DNA of 64,000 bases, taken from positions 62,001-126,000 of the forward strand of contig JAVLUZ010000719.1 in NCBI GenBank assembly GCA_036768485.1. Direction: 5' to 3'. Positions 51,791 to 63,104 of the stretch are shown in pieces; the first letter of the stretch is position 1; each line of letters begins with the position of its first letter. The position numbers and the translations under genes are program-made. The notes beneath the pieces were generated by a model that worked only from the letters and a program-made list of their open reading frames with translations, was not told the origin of the DNA and made no database searches. Source of the stretch: Mermis nigrescens (taxonomy: Eukaryota; Nematoda; Enoplea; Mermithida; Mermithidae).

Positions 51791-53382
51791 GTAAGAATGC
51801 ACTTTTAATCATTATTACTAAATTTTCTGCTCACTCCTTCGTTTTTATTTCGGCTATTGCGTTTTCTTATTTTGGCTTTATGACTATTATGATTTATATT
51901 GTTACAATCCGTTAACCACCCCGAGATACATAGTTGGCTTCTCACGGATCGGCGGACTCATAGATGCGCAAGGTCAAACTTTTAGAGACAGGTCAAAATT
52001 AAAAGCGTGGAGATAGCTAAGTTCTTTGTAAAAACGATTCTACAGCGAAAACGAGTGCATAGCTTTGAATGTATATAGTAGGGATGTCCTAAGCCCCGAC
52101 TTCGGTGCCGGGGCAAGGTTTGCTCTGGGCCGGGACTAGAACATTTGTAATTAATTGTAAAACTCTTAGATTCTCTTTCAAAAACAAATCTCGGAAATTG
52201 CGAGAAACCATAAAAATAGTCTATTTCAGAATATTGACGAATTTAAATAGCAAAGTTTGATCATTGGATTGCTTCTGTATCTGAAATGTAGATTTGGGCC
52301 CAACTTTAGCTATTCAAATTTTACGCATCCGCCTTACTTTTAAAGGAGTAATCAACAATAGTATTATTATTAATATTTTTTTATAAATATTACGTCTATT
52401 ATTTTATTAATATGTTTGGGATTTATTGATTACTAAATACTTTTATAGTTCATCTCAGAATAAAGAGCTTAAAGCGGATGACGCATATAATTTCAATTCT
52501 ATTCTGTTAGATCCTATGAATGTAATTCGCATGATCTGTCAACTCTGACCGGATAGAATGCATAAAATTAATCAAATGATCAGCGTTAGAAGAAAGAAAT
52601 ATTGTTTATGTTTTACGCAAAGTAAGACGTAATTCGCAATTTTACGGAATTTTCTGAAAATTAAGCTTGCGCTGTAAGGAACATTTATCGCATCAGCCAC
52701 AATTTTGGCAAGAAACAATTTTTAAAATCCGTACGTCATTGATTTTTATGGCTTAGTAAACCTGGAAGACACGCACGACTAAGTGCAAAAAGGGAATGTA
52801 AAATCGCTGAGTCTTAAATCAAGAACTGCAATGTACATAATCAACAGTTAAATTCACAGTTTTTTAACTGAAAACTTATGAATTTTCATAGCCTTCCGTC
52901 TTTTAAAGTGGAAATTGGCACAAAAATGTTCGGGTTAAAGATAAACATCCATATAATCAACCGAAATGCTTATTTTGTTGATTTTTCTGCAGGCAAGTTA
53001 ATCTTTACTATAAATATAATGACGAGCCGAGCACGTAGCATTATAGAAAATTTCTGCTTTTCTTAAAAACTGACATCATTTATTCAGAGCTTGCTTAGAT
53101 CCTAACTGTGGGTTTCTATTATGAAATTTTAAATTACCTTGCAATCCTGACCTCCTCAAATATCAGTCATAAACTTCTGAAAATCTCAATTTAGCTTGTA
53201 CGTTTATGATTTAGTGCAAATGATCGTCATTTAAATGGACTAATTCGGTATCAGGGGAATCTTTGATATTTTTCAAAGCGTTTGTTAAACTCCTTCAGCT
53301 CTTAATTTAAAGCTTTTATACGGCGTGAAACTGCAATTAATTTCTTTTCACACAACACTATTGTATAAAAGTGCCATTAATG

Positions 53383-54790
53383 GGTCTACGACGAAACGTC
53401 CCCGGACAAAACGCCCTTAACAAAACATCCCCTGCAAAACGTCCACACGACAAAACATCCCCAAAAAAACATCACAGCTAAAACGTCCCCGATCTTTTGA
53501 AAGTTATTGGAATAACACGAATCACGAATATTTTGTTATGTTCTGTTTATTTTACTTGCTACGAGCGAGCAATGCAGCTATTAATGCAGAAAATGCGAAA
53601 AATCTTTCAAAAAATAGATATTTGTCTTAATATATGTGCATATCGATTATCAGGTTAAGAGCTACAAACAACATCGCGTTAGACTTATGAGGTGAAAAAT
53701 TAAAAAAATGGATACTGCATCAAAGATCAAAAATACAAATTACGACAAAAGGCGAAAATATAAATGAAAGAGGGATAAATAAAATGCATAAGATTTATGA
53801 ATAGTAATAAAATAAGTAATTAAAAAGTAAAAATCGTAATAAATCAAATTAAAAGAATCATGAAGTAATCAAAACAAGAAAATTCGTCAAAAAGTATTTC
53901 CACTTAATTGATCAGAACTTATGACCATAGATGCATAGCAATACGGGGTCAAAAATTGTTTTTTTGGGCCAAAATGACCTCAGAACTGGTATAAACGCTA
54001 AATAGTGGTAAAACTATATTATTACTCAGTTTCTGGTCATTTTTGAAGGAAATTTTTGATTTTTATTCATTTTTGGCCTTCATTTTCCCGATAAAATTTC
54101 CCATTTACCATTCTGGTGGTCTAACCCCCAATCCCTCCTCTGATGTTCATGTCTGGTTATAACTACAGTGCCTGCCAGCTGTACCTAGATCTAAAAAAGA
54201 GTGAAGTGACGGAAATCAAGGCACTGATTATAAAAATAAGTGTTAATGAACAATGAAAAATTTAAAGTCCCATCGTGCGTCAGGCACTTGAATTAAATTC
54301 ATCGAAAAATTGATCGCGTTACATGTTCGCGGTGCTAATGCACTCCGTAGCATAAATTTGATAGCAAAAATAGCTAAAAAACGTCTTCGTTGTTGCTGGG
54401 AGAGAAGAACATGAAAATATTAATAAAATAATTAAATAAAAAACATTCTATGTGACATTTTAGCTTTGCGTCTATCTGAATAAAATTTTACATATTACAT
54501 TACAATATCAAACGGTTAAGTATGGAAAAATCAAAAAATGATGACCAATACTTTGTCATATACGTACTTTTTATTTACCTTCGTTGTTTATTGTATAAAA
54601 AATGTGCGGTGTTATGTAGGTACGTTTTGTCATGAGAAACCTTTTGCTGGGGACGTTTTGCCCGTGTACGTTTTGTCTGAGGACATTTTGTCGTTGGGAC
54701 GTTTTGCTGTGGACGTTTTGTCAGACGACGTTTTGTTGGGGACGTTTTGTCGTGGGGACGTTGTGTCCGGGGACGTTTTGTCGTGACACC
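53383..54790. mobile_element. Element with inverted ACGTCCCC minisatellite arms
   Basis: Perfect flanking repeat CCATTAATG (53374-53382 and 54791-54799). The left arm is repeats of 'acgtccccggacaaa' type (about 53388-53490). The right arm is the same repeats inverted, 'gggacgttttgtc' (about 54618-54783). The ends are GGTCTACGACGAAACGTCCC and the inverse of GGTGTCACGACAAAACGTCC. The centre is AT-rich with no supported ORF. Its design parallels the element at 19994-21359, with unrelated repeat sequence. Confidence 0.75.
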
Positions 54791-54829
54791 CCATTAATGA
54801 TCTTAAGTATACAGTTATAGGGTCAACAT

Positions 54830-56405
54830 CAGTGATCGTACGGGGTCAGGTTTTCACTCCCGGTCGGGGTCGGGGATGAAAAATCCCGATTTTCGGAGTC
54901 AGGGTCGGGGTTGAAGATTAACAGTTAACATTGCATGATTACATGCCACATTTAAAAAAGATAAAAACGATACCTTCACTTGTTTGTACAGCATACTAAT
55001 AAAGCTGGTTATGTTCAACATTTTATTTTCATTCCATGTTCAAACATGGTTTTACCAATTTAGCATCACTTTCAATTTTAATCACTAATCGCTCTCGCTT
55101 TTTCGTAGTCTTCCAGTTTTTTCTAAACGGTGTTTTATGGCGCGCTGATTGTAGAGGAGCAAAATCAGCCTTTCAGCATTTTTGGGCAGCAACCCTGTGT
55201 TTTTTTTTGTGCAAGGTCCGTTTGTACATGTACAAAGATGGTCCCCAAAAGTCTTTGTACATTTTGTACATGCAAATTTTTGTGTACTGTTATATAGTAC
55301 AGTAGCGATTTTGGTGTGGTAAAACAAGGTTTTCGATCTTTGGTAGTGTTTTTTTTAGCTAATTTCTCTTTTTCTGACGTCAAAAATTACTAAAAATTGT
55401 CTCAAAACGGTGCGAAGCGCCGAAAAATTAGACATTTTTCCATACTAAATGCAAAGTCTGCCATTTTAAAGATATATAGGACAAACAATTACTCATTTCA
55501 GCGCGAAGCGCCGTAAATTTTTGGGAATTTTACACCTTTTCCCAAAATTCTTTGTACATTTTGTACACACAAATTTTTGGGTACTATAATATGGTACAGT
55601 AGCGATTTTAGTGTGGTAAAAACAGAGTTGTTAAACTTTTGGTAGTGTATTTTAGCTAATTTCTGGGTCTCTAAGGGCAAAAACAAATAAGAATCGTCTT
55701 AAAAGGGCGCGATGCGCCGGAAAATTTGACATTTTTCCTTTTGAAATGCAATTTCTGCCATTATAAAGATATATAGAACACACAATCACTCATTTCGGCG
55801 CCGAGCGCCGAAAATTTTTGCGAATTTCAGACCTGTTTTGCAATTTTTGTCTTCCCAAAAATCTTTATACATGTTCAAAAACGGTCGGTCCCGAAAAGTC
55901 TTTGTACATCGGGAAAAATATTTGCCGAGTACAAAAAAACTGCAGCAACCTATTCAGTGTATCAGTAATTTAAGCTAGCAGACAGAATAAAGTTATTCTA
56001 AGAATCAAATGGAAATTAACGCGCAGATAGATGGAGGCTAAGGCATAATATTATAATAAATCTATAGTGCATTTTTACGAATGACAAAATGCAGAGCGTT
56101 TTGGCGCACTTTATGGTGATAAATATGCGAACGTGTATGTATGTGTTAACAACATGGCGACTAGGCGTACATTTTGTGAAATATCGCGAGTGTCGAGTTT
56201 AACATATTCATTATGCTCGTGAATGAACCATCCTTGTTTGGTGTTTGCCGAATTTATTTGCTATTTATACAATTCTCCTATGTACCAAAAAATTAAATGC
56301 TATATTTCACCACCGAAAAAGGTTCAACCCCGACTCGAAAAATCTTGCCCCCGGTCGGGGTTTAGGCCGGGGTTTTTCGGGGTCGGGGTCCCCGTACGAT
56401 CACTA
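54830..56405. mobile_element. hAT-like element with CAGTGATCGTACGGGG ends
   Basis: Perfect 8-bp duplication GTCAACAT (54822-54829 and 56406-56413). The ends are CAGTGATCGTACGGGG and CCCCGTACGATCACTA. G/C-rich tracts lie inside both ends ('cggtcggggtcgggg', 'ggtcggggtttaggccgggg'). The middle is interrupted by a family F copy. No transposase frame remains. Confidence 0.85.
55190..55936 (+). mobile_element. Family F element, longest copy, nested
   Basis: Flanked by GCAGCAACC on both sides (left about 55185-55193; right about 55943-55951, boundaries good to a few bases). The ends are TGTTTTTTTTTGTGC and GTACAAAAAAACT. It carries four hairpins of the GGCGC-GAA-GCGCC type (near 55408, 55500, 55706, 55796) and repeated 'gtctttgtacattttgtacac' segments, so it contains an internal tandem duplication of about 300 bp. 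Confidence 0.75.
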
Positions 56406-56449
56406 GTCAACATACATTCGGCTAAAAAGTCTGCCCCGGGACATCCCTA

Positions 56450-56857
56450 GTATATAATTTATTCGAACTCAGAAACACAGCTACATATATTGCCTTTTGG
56501 ACTAAAAGTACCTATTCAGTCCTGTTGAAGTCGGGAAAATAGCTATAAATCCCTGTTAAAGGAAAAAAACTATATAATATTTCTGAAATTACACAGTATA
56601 TTTCTGTCTGAGTCTGTAAAGAGTATATACATATTACATAGCTTGTATTTTTAGGCTAAAAAAGGCTGAAGAGCAATGTTTCTTGACCAAATGGCTATAT
56701 AGCTCTCAGTTTTTTAAAACGCAGGGGGAATAATAGCCCCCTCTCACCTACCATGCCCATGTATGGGCTGCGCTATTATTTGCTTTTTATTTATTATTTC
56801 TTATCATTGGACTATTTGCGTTAGTAAAGTGTTTATAAACTCGACTATCGTTTGAAG
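56450..56857. other. Intron, short old repeat only
   Basis: 56480-56760 has a 'ggctatatagctct' repeat ending 'caccatgcccatgtatgg' in outline, related to 8.2-8.6 kb and 35.15-35.31 kb. No exon is seen before 56858. Confidence 0.45.
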
Positions 56858-57119
56858 TCAACATTTGTCGCCGAAAATCGCTCGAAAAATGTCAGTCGTT
56901 CGCGTTGGTTCGTCGGCGAGCAACAACGGCGCTGACGCGTCGTCGTCGTCGTCCGACGCCAACGGCACCGTCGTCGTCAACGTCGATATGGAAGACATTT
57001 TTCGCAGCGTTTTGCATTGCGCGTCGAAAAGCTGCGGCGACGGCGACGTCATCGTCGCCGCCGAACGACCGGCGGTCGACGGCGCGACGCTGCCCTCCGA
57101 CGACATTTCAGTTAATCTG
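56858..57119 (+). CDS. Mrtf: Mrtf exon, acidic C-terminal region (start tentative)
   Basis: The exon runs from AG|T at 56858 (weak acceptor 'cgtttgaag', chosen because one entering base keeps phase with 51790) to the donor CTG|GTAGTG, phase 0. It is strongly G+C-rich, with TCG and GAC codons in runs. It includes SSASNNGADASSSSSDANGT, VVVNVDMEDIFRSVLHCASK, then a Gly/Asp/Val-rich end (DGDVIVAAERPAVDGATLP). The TVVVNV stretch sits where MRTFs have a conserved hydrophobic strand-like segment before the activation domain (loose resemblance only). An alternative donor, GATG|GTTAAT at 57130, would break the frame of the next exon. An internal ATG (56889) could serve a shorter isoform, but no promoter is visible. 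Confidence 0.65.
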
Positions 57120-57228
57120 GTAGTGGATGGTTAATTGTCTTTTTTCTTACATTTCCCATTTTTTTCTTGTCATTTTATCATTTTTTAGGACCGCAACATT
57201 GCCTTTTTTTACTTAACCATTTTCTTAG

Positions 57229-57334
57229 GACCACAATGCTCATTATACAATGGAGCCGAGGGGTCAAGAAATATTTCTTTATACCAAAAACGAAGCGTTC
57301 GACGATCTGATGGAAGTGCTGCGAGATAACGATG
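57229..57334 (+). CDS. Mrtf: Mrtf exon with MDDLFDIL-like motif
   Basis: The acceptor is 'ccattttcttag' and the donor is GATG|GTAATT. Phase 0 in, one base out. It reads D-H-N-A-H-Y-T-M-E-P-R-G-Q-E-I-F-L-Y-T-K and closes NEAFDDLMEVLRDND. The last part resembles the conserved MRTF C-terminal motif (Q-M-D-D-L-F-D-I-L-I-x-S-G-E) that lies near the start of the activation region. A near-duplicate acceptor 40 bases upstream ('ttttttag|gaccgc', exon from 57189) would shift the frame. Confidence 0.8.
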
Positions 57335-58709
57335 GTAATTTCGCTTCACCTTTTTTACTATTTGATCTACGCTTACGTAGGAATGAGATTTGAAATTAAA
57401 ATTGAACCTAAAAATGAAAATTAAGATTCTTAATTCTTAATCTTAATAAGTTAATATTGATTAATTCTCTTTCATTCCATCCTCCAGCATACGCATTTTC
57501 GATCATCTCTCTTCTTTCATCCCTCCTCATACGTTAAATGAAAGCAACTCGTAGGTTAATTTGGGATGGAAGGATTTAATTTTTTCGCCCATCCCTTGAA
57601 TAACAAACGGAGGGAAGAAAGAGGGTATTGCCATACATTTACATACAGGTTTTTTGTACGGGACGAAGATTTTCTGGTTCGTACAAAGATTTTGGAGCGA
57701 TCTTTCTACACAAAATATAGGCACTTTTTTGGCCGATTTTTATTGTACAAAAGGTCGAAGTTTTTGTGCAAATAAACAGTGCATGCTCATCATGCGAATT
57801 GTAGGAGAATGAAACCAAAAAATGTTTCTAAAATACCTTTTCGGACTCAAAAACGATGATACGCATCAAGAAGACCATTTTTGGCGTTTCTGATGCTGCT
57901 CTTTCTTGTTAGACGATAGAAGCAAGAATTTTTCAAGAAAAATTCAATAAAATATATTAAATAATGGCTCTTTGGAGCGAAGAACCAAAAAAATTAATAA
58001 TGTTGAATTAACAGATCGCTAAAAACACTTTAAACCGGACGTGTTCTACGATTTTTTTGGAAAATTAAAATTCTAAGGGTCGAAAATTTTTTTCGGAGGA
58101 TTCCTAAAACCCTCTCAAGATCCTGAATGTGTATTAGCCCCTATGAAGAATCAATAAGTTGATACTTTTCAGCGATTTTGGCCCAAAATGGTGCTTTTTT
58201 GAGAGTTGAAGAGATTTTATGCCTTAAAAATGCAGTTTACTGATGACGTCACAATACATGCACAGCATGGGAATTCTGGGAGGGTGGTTTTAAAATGCTT
58301 TTCTGGGCCCAAAAATAGTGTATACGCGTCAAAAACATCGTTTTTCGGCGTTTCTGACGATGCTCTATCTTTAGAGAGCTTTAAAGCACAAACATTTCAA
58401 CAAAAATTCGAATAAATTGAAAAAAAATAAAGTTGAAACATGAGTATATTTAACGCTTGAAAATCACCTTTTCTGCGGATTTTCAGGAAAATTTATGGAA
58501 ACCCGAAGAATCGCTTATTCTAGAGGTGAACCCTCAAACCCCCTAAAGATCTTGTACGGACGTCACCCCATCCTGGCTACCCTGACTATGCATATATATG
58601 CCTCCGGAGGAGCTCGCTTACCCCGGAACCTCGAACCTTTTGCATGGTCACTGCTTTGCTTTAATATGCTTGTTATTTCATTTTGACGTCCATTTAATTT
58701 ATTTTAAAG
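57335..58709. other. Intron with two reverse B copies
   Basis: Degenerate reverse B copy about 57775-58130 ('gcatgctcatcatgcgaattgtagg' in outline). Intact reverse B copy 58253-58558 (listed separately). 57335-57770 includes an AT-rich 'aattcttaatctta' stretch and an F-like fragment (57600-57770, 'gttttttgtacgggacg'). Confidence 0.5.
58253..58558 (-). mobile_element. Family B MITE, reverse, GACGTCAC duplication
   Basis: Perfect 8-bp duplication GACGTCAC (58245-58252 and 58559-58566). It begins AATACATGCACAGCATGGG and ends AAAGATCTTGTACG. The interior holds 'gcgtcaaaaacatcgttttt', 'gacgatgctctatctt' and a shortened middle without the hairpin. About 306 bp, so it is a deletion form. Confidence 0.85.
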
Positions 58710-58913
58710 GAGTTGCATCTTCGAATGAAGCGAGTCGAAATTCTGCACCAATTCAAGAAGATAATGATCAGACTGAGAATGGAAATAAAAGGCTTTCAAA
58801 AGAGTCATCTAGCGCTCCTAATTCCGTTGGAATTTTTCCCAAAATGTCTTCGACTGTTACTCATGCCAAAGAATCGGGGCTGGCTACGTCCAGCGATGCA
58901 ACTGCCATATCAA
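58710..58913 (+). CDS. Mrtf: Mrtf exon, Ser/Asn-rich C-terminal segment
   Basis: The acceptor is 'aatttattttaaag' and the donor is TCAA|GTTAGT. Two bases in (Gly with 57334), one base out (Asn with 59732). It reads V-A-S-S-N-E-A-S-R-N-S-A-P-I-Q-E-D-N-D-Q then KRLSKESSSAPNSVGIFPKM and SGLATSSDATAIS. It is low complexity, with no domain of its own. It lies in the activation region of MRTF by position. The frame upstream of the acceptor is intron. Confidence 0.82.
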
Positions 58914-59341
58914 GTTAGTTCATGCTTTTATAATAATCACAAATAGTTTATGCTTTTATAATAATCACAAATAGTTTATGCTTTTTTAATCATCACAAAG
59001 CTAACAGTCGGAAACAATGAATTTCAGGCATTATCATTTCGTGTCTTCATTTTTTAAATGTACTTTGCGTTCATTGTATTCTACAACAAACACTCTGGTC
59101 GTCGTTATATTTTGCTCTGCGTGATCCTAAATGTCCCCCGATATGGAGCAAAATTTAGAATTTATGATTTTTGACTGGAAATTAAATCAGGGAATCGAAA
59201 ATAGCATATATGAACCCGAAAACGTATTTTGTTGAAGAAAGATATTGTAATCGCAGAGTAGTAGTTTGCATTTCTGTTAATGGTGGAAGGGTAGCTTGCA
59301 CAAATGTACCTTATACTCCAGTGTTTTCGTACGGTATTTTA
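58914..59341. other. Intron, short 'atgcttttataataatcacaaatagttt' type repeat
   Basis: About 58920-59000 has three near-copies of 'tttatgcttttataataatcac' in tandem. The rest shows nothing recognisable. Confidence 0.6.
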
Positions 59342-59715
59342 CCTTAGATGATTCTTGGGGTTTCGGGGAAGGGGCAGCTTCCCCCAGAAAATTTTCCTCT
59401 TCCTGTACCATTTGCGATTTCCCAAAAGTTTCCGGAAAATTTCGTAGAAAAGGTGCTGTTTTAATCTTTTTAGCTATCTGCTTGCTTAGAAGTGTCAAAT
59501 TTTTGGCGCTTCGCGCCATTTACTCATTTGTCGACTATATTTGTTCGATTTGTTCGAATTCTTTTGATTTTTTCGAAATTTTCCATGTTTATATGCATTA
59601 GAAAAATAGAAAATCGTTATAAACACCGGACAATAATGTTTTTGAGCGCATCCACCATTTCTTCACCAAAAATGCACTTAAGATGTATTCCCCAATTTCA
59701 CTGATGTGCATGTTT
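59342..59715 (+). mobile_element. Family B MITE abutting a splice acceptor
   Basis: The duplication is GTATTTTA / GTATTCTA (59334-59341, 59716-59723, one difference). It contains all B landmarks, including 'atttttggcgcttcgcgccat', and ends 'ctgatgtgcatgttt'. The right duplication lies inside the polypyrimidine tract of the acceptor of the exon at 59732. Confidence 0.8.
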
Positions 59716-59731
59716 GTATTCTACTGTTTAG

Positions 59732-59874
59732 ATACTGACCAAGCGTTGGCCGGTACGTTTCTTAATGCCTTTAGTGCTCAAGACATGGCTGATCTATTGA
59801 GCAGCGAATGGTTTAATGTTGATAGTGTTTTACACAATTCCACAGCACCTATTCATTCTATGGAAAATGTCCAG
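59732..59874 (+). CDS. Mrtf: Mrtf exon, hydrophobic/acidic activation segment
   Basis: The acceptor is 'attctactgtttag' and the donor is CAG|GTTTGT. Two bases enter (Asn with 58913) and it ends at phase 0. It reads T-D-Q-A-L-A-G-T-F-L-N-A-F-S then AQDMADLLSSEWFNVDSVLH and ends SMENVQ. Clusters of Leu, Trp and Phe among acidic residues are typical of the MRTF transactivation domain, whose C-terminal motif has an acidic-Trp-Leu core. No stop codon follows in a plausible exon within the remaining 4.1 kb, so the gene very likely continues beyond the window. Confidence 0.82.
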
Positions 59875-60527
59875 GTTTGTGCATAGTTTAAATCGTTGAT
59901 GTATTTACAGCAGATAGCGATGCACGTACCTTTCCACAAAAGTAGCGCTTCTTCTGTCAGAGTGTAAAATATATCGTTTAGATATTGCCTTGCATATATT
60001 GGAATGCAGTGCAACCACTGGCGGATTTAGAGGGGCGCCCCCCGTCCTCAAAAAATATTTGGGTGCAATGAAGAATAGATGTTTATCTTTTGATGATTTT
60101 AGCGATTTTTATCATGACTTTTCAAAATTTTAGTACTCGTTTATAGAGTTGCACACTTTACAAATTTTACTACCCGGGTATGCCGGGTAGGACCGACCTT
60201 AGATAAAAGAGAATGCATTGAACATCGATTATTTACGGTTGACAGTGAGGTCTAGGGCAAAGTGATATTTAAGCAGTAAAATTATTGAAAAATTAATGCA
60301 AGATTAAATAGAATCAAGGCTTTAATCTGAAGAATTCGTATGCATTTAATGAAATTTAAGTCATTTTCATAATTCAAAGCAAAAAATTGTGAAGCAGGTT
60401 TTGTATCTTCATAGCGTCATTAAAACATTTGCAGCAGGAAAACACATTGACGGGAAAGCAATTTTTGAAATCAACCGGAAATGAAAATTTATTCAAAAAC
60501 AAGTTTAAGTCTATCTGGAGCTGACTT
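59875..60527. other. Intron or flank, unassigned
   Basis: An element-like edge is seen near 60015 ('ctggcggatttagaggggcgcc') and a small palindromic spot at 60168-60190 ('tacccgggtatgccgggta'). Otherwise nothing is recognised. Confidence 0.4.
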
Positions 60528-61824
60528 CAGAGACGTAGTCAGAATTTTGGTTCCGGGGGCATAAACGTTTTCATGTAGAATTTACGGCCTTTCTATTGAC
60601 AAACAGTTCGGAATTCATACATAAGTGGCGCAAAGTGCCAAGAAATTTGAGTCATTTTTTCTACCCTTAATAGTTTGTAGCTCTGTGAATACTAATAATC
60701 TGATAGAGCAGAAAGTTATCAAATTTGTACAAAACAGTTTTGACTATTCAAGCTTCTAACAAGAAAACTGCGAATTACGAACTTTGACTGAAGATATTTT
60801 GAGTGATTCAGGCTTTTAAACGCAATGCCGGAGCTTTACAAAAAGAAAGAACAGTAACTGACGGCGCTATGCGCCGGAAAATTTTGACGTTTTTGCACAT
60901 TAAACTCAATTTATACCGCTTAAATCATGCAAAACAGACAAATTATTGCCGGCGCGAAACGCCGGAAATTTTTTAGAAATTCCTAACCCTTTCACCTGGC
61001 TTGTTCTCCCTAAAATCTCGTTGCACGTGTACAACGAGATTTTATGGCTGCGGGACGTCTGAGGTGGCTAGCGGCAGAGTCCCGGAAAATTTTGTAGAAA
61101 AAAAACATTTTAATGTTAAATAGTAACATTAAAATTTTCGAAAAAATCGGCCAAATCTCGGTTTGGAAGCAAGCTCAAAAACACTTGAAATTGTTGAACT
61201 CCTACATTGCAAAAACTGATCTGAAATGCGTTTTTCGACCTCTGCTGGGTACATAGCGCAGCAACGGGTCGCTGCCAATAAGATATAGAAAGATGTATCC
61301 ATGAAAATTTTGTTCTTACAGTTTTCAGGCCCATTTGTGGCCTTCTAATTAACAAAATGCAGTTCATAGAACAAGAAATGCGCAAAAACATAAGAAAAGT
61401 TGGCCATTCCTTCCAACTAAAATAGGATTATGTCTCCTTGTAAAGAAAGATAAAGGAAACGAAGAATAGACAAACTGGTACACAAAAGACAAACAAAGCA
61501 GAGAATAGACAAACTGGTTCGCAACATTTTCGCACTTTTACTATCATGCTCAACAAGCATGCGCAGTTTCATTCAACGAACAAATAGTGCATTAAATTAC
61601 TAAAGTGATGTGGACTGCTGGATTATTTTGGTTGATTCAAGCTTTTAAATTTGTTGGATCTATATGGCAATAAATAATAATGACTCGGCGCGGAAAATTT
61701 TGAAGTTTTTACCTTTTTGAACTTTGTTTTCTGGACATACATCATTGCAACAAACAAATCAACAATATTTCTGAAAAATTTCGGGGGGCAGGTGTACCCC
61801 CAATGCCCCCTGGCTACGCCTATG
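60528..61824. mobile_element. Family K hAT-like element, 1.3 kb
   Basis: The ends are CAGAGACGTAGTCAG and the inverse, CTGGCTACGCCTATG. The duplication is GCTGACTT / GCTGACTG (60520-60527, 61825-61832; one difference). The interior carries four hairpin-like GGCGC cores ('gtggcgcaaagtgcc', 'acggcgctatgcgccgg', 'ccggcgcgaaacgccgg', 'ctcggcgcggaa'). It has no transposase frame. Reverse frames at 61116-61391 and 61623-61886 have no known domain. Confidence 0.75.
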
Positions 61825-61832
61825 GCTGACTG

Positions 61833-62264
61833 CATTTGGAACATCGATAGGCTTTGAACCAGGTCTAAATAAAACAGTGCGCGCACGATGTGAATAAAAG
61901 TTGCTGTTTAAATTTATATAATGGTCACAGAAGTGAATGTATTATAAAAAAGCGGCGCTAACAGATGATTTCTTGTTTAAATTTGTTTACAATGAAGAAT
62001 AAGAAGAATTCGACACAAATAAAATAACGTAACTAAAGAGCTGAATAATGGAATATGCCTAGACCGTATGCGCGATATATTGTGATAATAGGAAATATTA
62101 ACAGACTCGCTTATTTAACATTTTACGGTTGATTATATCAAATCACATTTACATTGTGATTCAGTCGCACTTTAGAAGCAATATGTTTCTAGCTTTCTAA
62201 TTCAATTCTTAGCACATATTGCATAACTGCAGTGCTAATTTTCCATTTTATATTAGGGGATTCG
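61833..62264. other. Unassigned AT-rich DNA
   Basis: No exon, RNA gene or bounded repeat is seen. Confidence 0.4.

Positions 62265-63104
<840 letters not shown>

Larger units (their letters stand above)
52079..56449. mobile_element. 4.37-kb composite element with three nested insertions
   Basis: The outer ends are TAGGGATGTCCTAAGCCCCG and the inverse, GCCCCGGGACATCCCTA. Flanks are GTATATAG (52071-52078) and GTATATAA (56450-56457), an 8-bp duplication with one difference. Inside lie a 1.4-kb element (53383-54790), and a 1.58-kb element (54830-56405) which itself holds a family F copy (55190-55936). The host part 52150-53370 has no convincing ORF, so the element is non-autonomous. The whole sits in one Mrtf intron between the exons ending 51790 and starting 56858. 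Confidence 0.75.

Noticed and set aside
54538..54820. Asp/Val/Leu-rich frames in the right arm of the 53.4-54.8 kb element
   Set aside because: Translation of the ACGTCCCC-type minisatellite in more than one frame, without other support.
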